From NCBI GenBank assembly GCA_963678675.1, contig OY783198.1, positions 20,198,684 through 20,262,683 of the forward strand: 64,000 bases of DNA. The letters run 5' to 3'. The stretch is from Xiphydria camelus. Lineage: Eukaryota; Arthropoda; Insecta; Hymenoptera; Xiphydriidae. Under the pieces are notes generated by a model that was given only the letters and a program-made list of their open reading frames with translations, did not search any database and had not been told where the DNA came from. Shown one piece after another: positions 34,230 to 43,656 of this stretch (positions are counted from its first letter, which is position 1; each line of letters starts with the position of its first letter). The translations under genes and the position numbers were made by a program.

Positions 34230-35392
34230 TGTGTATAGGTATACAGATCCCCTCGTTAAACAGGACCGTCAATCAAGATTATTGCAGCGCGCGCTTAACG
34301 ATAATAACGACGCGATATTAAAAGAATAAAAGGAGGATTTTACCTCGAGACCGGAAGAGGGGTGGAATCTTTCCCAATTAATTTTCTCCATTTATAAAAG
34401 AGCGGAAGAGAGAAAAGAATCTCTCGACCGGACGTCGCGTCGGACGGAGCGGTCGCTCTGAGACTGAGAAAAATTGAGAAGGGTTGGGGGCGAGCGAAGG
34501 AAAACGAAGGAAAGGGTGGTGAGATCATTTCGTTACATCCCGAGGCGACCACCGCGCGCGCGGCAGTAGCGCCTAATTAGCTATCGTACAATTATCTTGC
34601 CCTCTCTGGGATATTAGCGCGAGTCGCGCCCCCCTGCACTCTTCCGCGACGCAACAAAAGGCGCGGGACGGCGGGCCGCGAAAAAATTTCCTCCTCGTCG
34701 TTTATTTCAATTTCAATCGCGACCCGAAACAAAATCCTCGGCGAGTTACCCCCGCGAACAATAGGGGTGAGTGGACCTTCACCCCCTCCTCCTTCATCTC
34801 CCGCTTTCTTCTCGCGGCCCTTTCCGCGTAGCCCGCGGTAATGTTTGCGCGCAATTAACCGCGTTTGTAAATTATGCCGCGGGAGGAAAAAGGGTCCGGT
34901 TATCTCGTCGAAGTTCGCGAGACGACGGCTGCGTCTTCGCGACTTCGCCTCCTCGCGCGGGATTAAAAAGGCGGCGTGTCCTTTGTCTCGCGGCGCGGGA
35001 GGGGAGGCGGCTTTCGCCTTCAGAATTTTTCCTTTCCCGGTAATTATCCTGCGCGCGGAGAGCTCGCAGTACGGCGGCCGCGGTGGCCGCGTGCGCTTAA
35101 TCTTTGCTCCTCTTTCTTCCACGAGAAATGAATGCCGCCGCGCTGCCTCCGCCCGGCGAAATAATATTTTACACGCAACACACAAAGGGCCCCGAGGATG
35201 CTTCCTCCTCGCGATTATTATCAAGGAGGGACGCTGCGGCGGCGGCGGCACGTACCTCCGCCTCGAATCTGCTTACGAGCGACGTCGATCCTCCTGCGGT
35301 TGCTTCGTTGACGGTGAGCTTCGCGGACGGTGGACGGAAGTGGTTTTGCGTCGAAGCGTGTACCGTGGATTTTTGGTAGTTTCTTTATACAT
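34230..35392. other. GC-rich single-copy DNA, no gene supported
   Basis: Open frames on both strands (for example 34592-35251 minus and 34845-35417 plus) overlap each other and are Arg/Ala-rich. No splice-bounded exon or repeat was recognised. Confidence 0.4.
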
Positions 35393-35630
35393 CGGAGGAA
35401 ACGGTTTATTTGTATAATAGTTAATAAATGTTTGTTTGAATATGGCGAAATACATATTTTATTGGACCAAGGAAATATTCGTTAACTATTAGGATATTTC
35501 ATTGACACAATTAGATCCTTTGAGGCGACCATTTGAATGAAATAATCATTTTAATAATCAACATATGTTTTCTTGGCCTAACGAAATATTTATTTCGCTG
35601 TATGTATTTAAGATTACCATTTATTAACTA
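35393..35630. mobile_element. MITE, CAGTTTATTTGTAGT family, copy 2
   Basis: Contains AACGGTTTATTTGTATAATAG, TTGAATATGGCGAAATA, ATATTCGTTAACTATTAGG and CCTAACGAAATATTTATTTCGC in the family order. The right end stops at TTATTAACTA, exactly where the retrotransposon tail begins, so it is broken at that junction. Confidence 0.8.
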
Positions 35631-35868
35631 CTAGCTTCCCTCTCGCAACTTCGTCCGCGTGGATCACGAAATAATCTCATTCTCCATTTTACCCCCTTAA
35701 GGGAGTAAGTATATAAATAGTAGGCATATGTAAAAGCACACCCGTATTCGAATGCAATGTTGTGTCAAAATTTCAAAGCAATTGATGAAGAACTTTCGGA
35801 GATTTAAAATTTTGAACAAACGAACATTTACATTTTTACTCATATATTGTAAATTAATTAATAAATTA
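35630..35868 (+). mobile_element. 3' tail of a non-LTR retrotransposon or SINE
   Basis: CTAGCTTCCCTCTCGCAACTTCGTCCGCGTGG opens a block resembling the widespread insect repeat with CTTCGTCCGCGTGGA. It is followed by TGTCAAAATTTCAAAGCAAT, ACTTTCGGAGATT, and CAAACGAACATTTACATTTT, then AT-rich sequence. This order (TTCGTCCGCGTGG; GTGTCAAATTTC; CAAACAAAC-type) is familiar from tails of RTE/CR1-like LINEs and SINEs in insects. No reverse transcriptase is present. Confidence 0.55.
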
Positions 35869-36609
35869 TCTCCTCGGCGTACGGTAGATATTCGAGGGAT
35901 CACGATTCGATGTGACAAGGAAAGGAGGAACATTGCAGGTATACGGTGCGTTCGTCGGTATTATACATAAAGAGATATTTATAGAAAAGTATTTCGTCGT
36001 ACGAAACAAATCTCAGATTGCACTCGGCACGCTTTTACGATACGACAAAACTACACGAAAGATACGAAACAGAGAAGCTGTGGCTAAAAAGAGCTAGTAG
36101 AAAATTCGAGTCTGAAACGAACCGAGCAACCGATGCCGCGGGACCGGTCCACTCAGCCTCCGGCCCGTCGTTTCGATGGTATCGAAGACGGACTATGGTG
36201 TCGAGGAGAAGAATGCAACGAGGCCAAGAGCCGCGCGGTTAGTTTAAGCGCAATTAATCTTCGTTAAGTAAGTAAACCCTTCCACCTCCACTTCCATTTT
36301 CATCGTGTCGAGGCCTCGCACCGCGAGCACGCCAAGGCGAGCACCGTGATACACCATAACGCGGCGCGGAGGCACCTCTCCTTCTCTCTCCCTTCCTCTC
36401 CTTTCACTCCCTCTCTCTCTCCCCCCCCCCCTTCGGATCCTTCCAGTCCGTTAGTTATGCTCATACCCGTGTACACCGGAGCCCCGATTAAATCTGAGTA
36501 ATTAAGGGACTTAACCTCGACTTGACTCGACTTAACGCAGTCACGCCCGCTTGCTCACCCCTTTTACACCGTTTACACCCGCGTCTTCGCATCGCCCAGG
36601 ATATCTTAC
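35869..36609. other. mixed single-copy DNA, no gene seen
   Basis: Includes a CT/C-run at about 36410-36431. No exon or transposon was recognised apart from the minus-strand candidate starting at 36610. Confidence 0.35.
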
Positions 36610-36697
36610 CTTGTGCGAGAGCTAACCTGACCCAATCGAACTTGGCTGCGTGGACCACCACTCGGCGACTCGCGATCGATTCAACTTTTACCCGCAT
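36610..36697 (-). CDS. candidate minus-strand exon, possible first coding exon
   Basis: On the minus strand an ATG at 36697-36695 opens 29 codons reading MRVKVESIASRRVVVHAAK... and runs into CAAG/GTAAGA, a strong donor (GT at 36609-36608), leaving phase 1. Reading on past the donor gives an Arg/Lys-rich tail, as expected for intron. No family was recognised and no linked exon was found. The evidence is only the strong donor and a protein-like composition. Confidence 0.22.
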
Positions 36698-36989
36698 GAG
36701 AGACGCGAGGGGGGAACGAGGTAGACTATCCTTTCATCGCGATCATCAAAGGAAATAAAACGAACGGGGGTCGAAGTTGAGGGGGATGGAGCTCACGTTT
36801 CTTAGAGCGAGGAATTGGGAGAGGAAGATGGGACGAATCAATTCGGATTTCTAACGTTTAGTCGCTTCGATTAATTAATATATACGAGAGGAATTCATTA
36901 ATAAGTGATTCTTAATAGCTGAAATCTTTAGATGCAGTTTATGTGATAATAGGATTTGATTGATTTATGCAATGAATTTACTTTTCAGC

Positions 36990-37375
36990 GAAAAAGACGA
37001 ACACGTGAACATCGCCGATAAACGAAATCATGAGATGGCTATATCTGAATATTCGGCTTCTTTAAAATGTTGTAAACTTTGCTGCGCTCTCGATTACACA
37101 TGCATATTTCAAGTATAGGTACCTGATGTATTATTTATCACGCAGCTCGCACCGACGACCGGACAATGAAAATGACGAACGTGTGAGGATCGGCAATAAA
37201 CAAAGTCACGACACATGGCTATATCTAAATATTCGACTTCTTTAAAATGTTATTCAATTTTATCAGAAAAAAAAATGTATTCGTGACGATAATCTTGCAA
37301 CACTCAATTATACACGCGTATATTTCGAGTGTACCTAAATATTATTTACCTCGCAGCTCGCACACGCGACCGGAC
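36990..37375. repeat. two-copy tandem duplication of ~179 bp
   Basis: Unit 1 (36990-37168) and unit 2 (37169-37375) share GAAAA-GACGAAC, ATGGCTATATCT-AATATTCG, CTTCTTTAAAATGTT, a TATACCTA-like block and CGCAGCTCGCAC...CGACCGGACA. Unit 2 has about 30 bp of extra AT-rich sequence. No inverted ends are visible. Confidence 0.85.
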
Positions 37376-37606
37376 AGTATTTAGACCGGTTTGATCTTTC
37401 GGCGGCGACGCCGCAACCGCAACGAGAATTTCCCCGGGGATGAAATAACTCGCTGTGGCGCTGCAGCGCGGAACGCGCGACGAGCGTGGCTCGCTTATAG
37501 AGTTGCAGCGGGCCGCGCGCGATGACGAAACGCGTGGATTCCGCTTTCATTCGACCGTACGAGGAGAGGTGCCTCGTCTAATTAGCCGGGCCGGGTATTT
37601 CTGTCG

Positions 37607-37665
37607 CGTGACGTCACGTGAGCTCGTTTGCCTGGCTGGAGGCCAGTTTTCCACCGAACTATAAA
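37607..37665 (+). promoter_or_regulatory. composite CRE/E-box (CGTGACGTCACGTG) with TATA-like box
   Basis: CGTGACGTCACGTG at 37607-37620 contains a full CREB/ATF palindrome TGACGTCA overlapping an E-box CACGTG. CTATAAA follows at 37659-37665. This spacing resembles an upstream activator and core promoter, but no transcript start or downstream reading frame could be identified. Confidence 0.3.
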
Positions 37666-38205
37666 CCATATTCACACCCACGCAACACAATTAGCCGCGC
37701 GCGGCCGGGGAATTATAATATCCCGACGGCGCGCGGCGTTGCCACGGATTCATCTGCCCGTAATCTCGACTCACCCCCGTGCCCTCCGCCCGCTCCATCG
37801 CCGATCCGCCCGACGGTGCAAATATAACGGGTGGAACTGCGCTGGTCGGTCGTGCTGGAGACGAGATGATGACGTCAAGATTCGACGCGTACTCGATTTC
37901 GAGGCACGCGGCTGTGTGTGCACGCGCGTGTGTGTGTGTGGATATTCTCGTCGATGCTCCCGATCGAGATGCTCAATTGACGCGGAAATCTCGTTTTCGC
38001 GGTGAGATCTTCGGGTCGAAGATGATATCTCGAGAGAACTCAGAGATCAGGGATTCGAGGGTGACTGATTCGTTAGATTTTTTAGGGTAGAATGAGTTGA
38101 ATCGGTATACGAACAATGATTAACTATACGAAGTAATACTTCGAATGATATAATACAATTATAATCGTGTCGCTATAATCGTACTTGAATACAGAAAAAA
38201 AAATG
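37666..38205. other. single-copy DNA, no gene seen
   Basis: GC-rich up to 38050, then AT-rich toward the MITE. It contains a second TGACGTCA at about 37870 and a short GTGTGTGTG run at about 37930. Confidence 0.35.
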
Positions 38206-38463
38206 CATATCGACTCATCCAACGAAAACTGTAGTAACTCATTTGTTGTACTTTTGAGATACGATAGTTTCCGACGGAAGATGTTCATAAATCGGAGATA
38301 CTATTAAACGTACCTACATGGTAATTTTAGTTGCCTACATTACTATTTTGTGAGATACGACTCTTTTCTGGGGAAGATATCATTATGTTTTACTGTTCCG
38401 CACTTGTAATTCAAAAAGTACAAAATTTGACTTACTACAGTCTGCGTTGGACGAGTCGATATG
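38206..38463. mobile_element. MITE, CATATCGACTC ends
   Basis: CATATCGACTCATCCAACG, ACTGTAGTAA and TTGTACTTTTGA on the left are mirrored by TCAAAAAGTACAA, TTACTACAGT and CGTTGGACGAGTCGATATG on the right. It is about 258 bp with no coding capacity. Only one copy is in the window. Confidence 0.82.
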
Positions 38464-41400
38464 TCCAGTCGAGTGATCAAAAATATTCTCCGTCTCGAAA
38501 TTATCGATTTCAAAGACACAGATATCCTGCGGACGGCTAAAACTCGTTTATCGCGCAGTCGGTCGCGACCCGAGGATAACGGAAGGTGAGCGCGTGATGG
38601 CGTCGCTCCAAAAATGCGGAAAATCTGCGATAAATTTCTCGCGCGGGGGGTGGAAAAACCGAGAGAGAAATTCCTGCATCACATCGCGCGCTCCGTCGTA
38701 TACGGATATACGCGTATCATCGACCATTTCCGAAAACCGAGTAAGCCCCTCGTCGTCGCGCGATGCCGCGACATTTAACCGAAGTTCAGCCCTCTCGAGG
38801 ACACGAGCGTTTTGGCTATAAATTGGCGAGGGACGCAGAGAGGGAAGCCCGATAGATCCGTATACTTTTTACTTAAAAGATAAGCCGCGTGTTTTAAGAG
38901 TGCAGTGGTATAGCGTGGGGGATCGTAAAACCCTGACACCCGCTGGGGGGATGAACCCACCCTTCGAGTCTTCCTCCCTCGCCACCCTCTCGCTCCGCGG
39001 GTCGACCCTCGCGGGGTTCTTCGGGGCAGAAGCGTCGTGAGAGAGGCAAAGTCGTCGACGACTTTGAAATCGAACGAAACGTGAAAAGAAAACTATCATC
39101 GATTTGCGTATTAAAATATTACGGGATATCAAAATTGTATAGTGGCGGTGCAATTGTTTGTGCTGAAACACAATCGACCGTCACTTTTTACGCCGCCGCA
39201 GTATTCAACGGCCAAGTCGACAAAATTTCTCCACAGACCTTTTTCCCCGGTGCATAATGCAACGTCGAGCGAGAGCTTCTCGTAGAAACTACCCTCCACG
39301 TCCTATATATCGAGAGAGAAGGGCGATGGGCAAAAATTGAAATTACTTCCACTCTGCACTCCCGCGTCCGCCACCATCCCCACCGTCTCCTCCTCTTCCT
39401 CCTCCTCCGCCCGCCCGTTTCTCCTACATCGAGAAATTCTGAGGCTTCGGAAAAAGAGGAATGGGAAGAAGCCGTCGGGGGAAGGGGACGAGCACCGCGA
39501 GTCACCGTTAGAGTTCACCCGATCAAACGTAGCGTCGATCGAAATGATGTCTCCGGCGCGGGGGAGAGGGGGGATCCGTCCTCGGAGGAGTGGCAAAATG
39601 CGGGAGAGAGGGACCGGCGAAACGGTGGCGCGCGGGTGTGGAGGGGGAGAAATAACGCCTTTAGAGTTCCTCCGAAAGAAGGAAAGAAGAAGGACGATCC
39701 GCCGCAGGGTGGCTGGGGCGGAAGTAAGTATTGATTCAGATTCAGCTAGTTAGCTATGCTCGGAGCTCCTCCACCCTCCCTTCCTCGCGCCACCTCGCCC
39801 GCGCTCCTCTCCACCTCCACCTCCTCCTCTTCCATCTCCACTTCTCGCGCCAACGGTGGAGCCGGAGCGAAAAAGGAGACGAAGACCGACGGATGGAACG
39901 CGCGGCTTGGCGGAGAGAGAGGGCGGGAGGGTTGGTCGCGTTTCGGGGGTGAGTCGCGGGGGGCGTGTAGACTCTAAAAGCGTAGCGTGCGAACTCCTAG
40001 CAGTCGAGGTGTGTAGGAGGTGACAGCGGCCTTCTCTCTCGATCTCTTTGTGCCCTGTCTCACTTTATATTCCCATGACAACGGCATTTCTCCGCAAGAC
40101 ACGTAGGTACCCATACACGTATAGCCCCGCGCGTCGGTACATTCCGACGTGCGACGGTATGCGCGCGACTGTTGCAACGCCTGGCTGCGCGGATGTAGGC
40201 TGCAGCGACGCGCGAGTATGAGTACCTGTACCTATGCACGCTGCGCGCGCGCGACTATCTAGATTCGTACCAAAACGGGGATTGCCCGTACGAGGCGGCA
40301 GGCGCGACGACCGTGTGTGTAGTAGACGCGCGTACCTATAACCCGACCCAACCCTCGCCCCGTCACCGCGACGGCGGAGACTCGCCGAAAAACACGACGA
40401 GTACGAGAATCGCGCGATCGCCCGGGGCAATTCGACGGAGACGTCGCGATCGGCGAAGGGGATGGGATGGAGACGGAGAGAGGAGAGGGTATATAGCGGT
40501 ACATTTTGAATTTCCCGGAAACGTCGCGACGATCAGACGCGAGAGCCATTTCCCATCGCGATTTTCATTCGCGGACGATTTCCGTCGTTTCCTTTTTCTT
40601 CGGTTGAATTGTTTAGGATCGAGCGTTTTCGCCGCTGGATCTTCCGCGGGGGAGGGAACGACTCCCGGAAATCACGTTCGAACTTTTTCTTCGGCGGACG
40701 GAGCCGTTCCTCGATCGCGAGAGAGGCGAGGTTGGAGCTTTTACGGCTGATCTTTCTTAAATTTCGCACAGAGGAGAGACGTCGGCACGGTCGAATTTAC
40801 CTTTACCGGCTCCGCGTCGTCATAATCACGCATAAGCGACGCGTGGGCGTTCGTTCGCGCGCGTCCACATGGGGCTGTGCGCGCGCCTGGCTATATCCAG
40901 AGAATTCCCCCGCCGCGCGCGCGACGACTCCCTCCCCCTCCTCCTCCTCCGCCGACGCTTCTCTCCTCGCGTTCCCGCTCACCTTCTTCTTTCGCCACGC
41001 GACGCCGCGACGTCATCGCGCAGCACGGGTGTAGGTACACTCGGCGTCTCCATCTCGCGGATTTTTCTCTAACCATGGCGTCGCGACGCCTTCGCGTCGC
41101 TAATAAGTAACACGCTCTCTCCGCGATACGTCCCTTCCTTGTTTCGAACTCCGTTTGAAAGAGAACTCCTCTCCTCTTTCACTAAAGATCGAAAAACTAT
41201 ATAGGGATCGTCAATTCGAAGTTGAAGAGGTTCCCTTTCGAAATGTCATATTCCGAATCGTCCGGAACCGCTTCGAGATGCACCCAACTGCATGGAAAGA
41301 TTGTGCGCCGGCGTACCGACGCGGCGGACGAGGGAACTCGACGTCCGGCCGACAGTTTTAGCGGCGATTCCACGAGGAACTTTTTAAGACGGGCCGCGAC

Positions 41401-41679
41401 AACGCGGTTTATTGGAATATTTATGGCGGCCCGGTACGAGACGAATTTTTATCGATCTGTTGTTGCGTCCGCCGACGCCTTCCACACTCGGTCCGAAATA
41501 GAATATTTATTCATAAGACGGGCGCCCGAACGTAAACTCCGAATCACCGGACCGGCTGTCGCGCTTCCTGACGTTACCGATACGGTCGCTGCGCCTTTCC
41601 AGTCTTATTTTTTTTTCGGGTATTCCGCACGGAAAAAAAAATTGCGGTAAATTTCGAGATAAGACCAATTTCTTGTTAT
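38464..41679. other. long repeat-poor GC-rich tract, no gene supported
   Basis: Donor-like AAG/GTGAGC at 38586 and GAA/GTAAGTATT at 39725 have no convincing acceptor partners. (TCC)n tracts lie at about 39384-39410 and 40932-40950. CTATAAAT occurs at 38816. TTTATTGGAATATTTATGGC at 41409 contains Hox-type TTTATGGC and TTTATTG motifs. Overlapping Arg-rich frames run on both strands. Confidence 0.35.
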
Positions 41680-41765
41680 AATAACTACAATTTTAGGAAA
41701 AATTATAGTCTAACTTGTAGAAGTTGCAAGCGTTTGCTGTAATTTTTACTAAAATTGTAGTTATC
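41680..41765. repeat. short AT-rich hairpin next to a MITE
   Basis: ATAACTACAATTTTAG...AAAATTATAG is mirrored by CTGTAATTTTT...CTAAAATTGTAGTTAT. The hairpin ends three bases before the CACTGAG start of the next MITE, so it may be a remnant of an element into which that MITE inserted. Confidence 0.6.
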
Positions 41766-41768
41766 ATA

Positions 41769-41995
41769 CACTGAGACAAAAATGTACTTGATCGAAATAA
41801 GCGTGCATTTGGATAGTCCCAAGAGCGTATTTATTCGATTTAAATGAATACCTATCGATTTGATTAAAATGACGTCTAATTAATCCAATAATCTAATATT
41901 TGCGTCCAACCAATATTCATTTAAATCGAATAAATATGCTCTTGGGACTATCCAAAGGCACGTTTATTTCGATCAAGTACATTTTTTTCTCAGCG
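41769..41995. mobile_element. palindromic MITE, CTTGGGACTATCCAAAGGC family, copy 2
   Basis: It is flanked by TA (41767-41768, 41996-41997). GCATTTGGATAGTCCCAAG and CTTGGGACTATCCAAAGGC are the inverted arms, with ends CACTGAGACAAAAATGTACT and ACATTTTTTTCTCAGCG. It is homologous to 29939-30151. Confidence 0.92.
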
Positions 41996-42085
41996 TAACA
42001 ATAAATTGGCCTTGTCCCGCATTTTACCACAAACTTTATTGATGTTATTATATAATTTATTTTTTTTTTCGTGCATGTATCTGTA

Positions 42086-42306
42086 CTGAGAGAAAAAATG
42101 GTATATTTAATTAAATCTGCGTTTATGGATTAGGGAATGCAAAATTAGTTGCTCCGACTAATAAATTTATTTACAACGATTAGAGGCTATTTGAAGGAAA
42201 TAGGCTGTAGTCCATTCGAGTCAATTATTAGTCCAAGTAAATTGATCTGAATTCCCCCACCCGAAACCGCCGATTTAGTCAAATCTACTAAATTTGTCTC
42301 TCATTG
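42086..42306. mobile_element. MITE, TTAATTAAATCTGC family, full copy
   Basis: It starts CTGAGAGAAAAAATGGTATA after TA and ends with AAATTTGTCTCTCATT. Left TTTAATTAAATCTGCG and right AGTCAAATCTACTAAA are diverged inverted arms, and TAGTTGCTCCGACTAATAAA pairs with TTATTAGTCCAAGTAA. Its left arm recurs at 57804-58053 and 3590-3704, its right arm at 57611-57653. Confidence 0.75.
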
Positions 42307-42714
42307 TGTGTGTGGTTTTCCACGCGGTGTGAAATAATTGGATTTCTCATAAATATAACGCTACATTTTATGCTCGTACACTGAGAAAAATAATCAGGTC
42401 AATCTGATCAAAATCCTGGAGGCTATAACCAAACTATTTGGGGAAGGAAATATGGATCCTCTCTCTCTCTTTATCTGTGTTTGGTTAGACTGACAATGTT
42501 ATGGTTAGAATAACTAGAATAACTAAATATTTCGTTAAACTTACCAGTATTTTGGTTAGAACAACTAAACATATTTAACCAGATGCACCCGACCAGAAAT
42601 TTCGATACTTGTCACATCAGGGCCGGGTCAGGCAGCCGGATCTTGGAAGTCAGGCCCTTATCAGGCAACCTTACCCGGCCCTGGTCAGGTATGTAACGCA
42701 TTGTCACATCAGGG

Positions 42715-43108
42715 CCGGGTCCGGTTGCCGGATCCGGCCCGGATCCGGTAACCGGATTCGGCCCTGATGTGACAACGCGTTACATACTTGATCAGGGCCG
42801 GGTCAGGCTGCCTTACCCGGTCCTGACGTGACAAGTATCGAAATTTCTAATCGGGCCCGGATCCGGCCCGGAGCCGGTTGCCGGACTCGGCCCTGATGTG
42901 ACAACGCGTTATATGCTTGATCAGGGCCGGGTCAGGCTGCCTTACCCGGTCCTGACGTGACAAGTATCGAAATTTCTGGTCGGGCCCGGATCCGGTTACC
43001 GGATTCGGCCCTGATGTGACAACGCGTTACATGCTTGACCAGGGCCGAATAAAGTTGCCTTATTCGGTCCTGACGTGACAAGTATCGACATTTCTGGTCG
43101 GGTCGGGT
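42715..43108. repeat. tandem array of ~118-129 bp units in the GC-rich element
   Basis: GACAACGCGT begins at 42771, 42900 and 43018 (offsets 129 and 118). Each unit ends with a copy of the element's own terminus: ATTTCT(A/G)(A/G)TCGGG at 42842, 42971 and 43091. The element therefore contains internal copies of its inverted repeat. Confidence 0.85.
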
Positions 43109-43344
43109 CGGGTCTAAATTTCCCATACGATAATTGTTTATTTTTATATATAAACAAAATCGCTTTCAAAAATCGCTGTGGCAGACGAGTGAGTTCGTCA
43201 TTTCGACCCGGAGTCGGCCTGTGAACTCGTCAGTAAGGCTAGGCCGACTCCTGCCTTAGACGCTCTGTGGTCCTCTTAGGTATATAGTACTGTGCCGCCG
43301 TTTTACTACCGAGAGCCGAGAGGGTCGGCGCCATCTAGCGTCAG

Positions 43345-43580
43345 GCAGCTACGGCAAGCCGGACCCGGCATGCCGGGCGTATGCCTGATCAGGGCCGGGT
43401 CCGGCGCAGCTAAGGCAAACCGGATCCGGCATGCCGTGCGTATGCCTGATCAGGGCCGGGTCCGGCGCAGCTAAGGCAAACCGGATCCGGCATGCCGGGC
43501 GTATGCCTGATCAGGGCCGGGTCCGGCGCAGCTAAGGCAAACCGGATCCGGCATGCCGGGCGTATGCCTGATCAGGGCCT
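43345..43580. repeat. 61 bp tandem array in the GC-rich element
   Basis: ATGCCTGATCAGGGCCGGGT recurs at 43381, 43442 and 43503 and, partly, at 43564: a strict 61 bp period with few substitutions. Each unit contains CCGGATCCGG and GCATGC palindromes. Near-identity of units suggests recent homogenisation. Confidence 0.95.
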
Positions 43581-43656
43581 GATGTGACAACCGGCATGTC
43601 AAGCCAAATTTCTGGTCGGGCATATTGTCATTTTCACCGAGTTATTTTTCTCGGTG

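Larger units (their letters stand above)
42588..43620. mobile_element. GC-rich repeat-filled element nested in the MITE
   Basis: Ends CCCGACCAGAAATTTCG and CCAAATTTCTGGTCGGG are inverted over 15 bp, followed by TGTCACATCAGGGCC and its inverse GGCCTGATGTGACA. CA flanks each side. The interior has no open frame of note. It is made of palindromic CCGGATCCGG and CAGGGCCGGGTC units in two tandem arrays around a 0.2 kb non-repetitive centre. It looks like a non-autonomous DNA transposon of a family I do not recognise. Confidence 0.82.
42379..43656. mobile_element. MITE with ~21 bp phased motifs, copy 4, split by a 1.03 kb insert
   Basis: It is flanked by TA (42377-42378, 43657-43658). The left part starts CACTGAGAAAAATAATCAGG and carries motifs at 42484, 42504, 42513, 42534 and 42555. 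The right part (43621-43656) is ATTGTCATTTTCACCGAG and TTATTTTTCTCGGTG, as in other copies. Without the insert the element would be about 245 bp, the normal family size. Confidence 0.9.

Noticed and set aside
39337..39753. Ser-rich 138-codon frame with a downstream GTAAGTATT donor
   Set aside because: Built on a TCC microsatellite; reading continues through the donor and no acceptor was found.
43345..43580. Regular 61 bp repeats as a possible CRISPR array
   Set aside because: Units are tandem with no variable spacers, and the context is a eukaryotic transposon.
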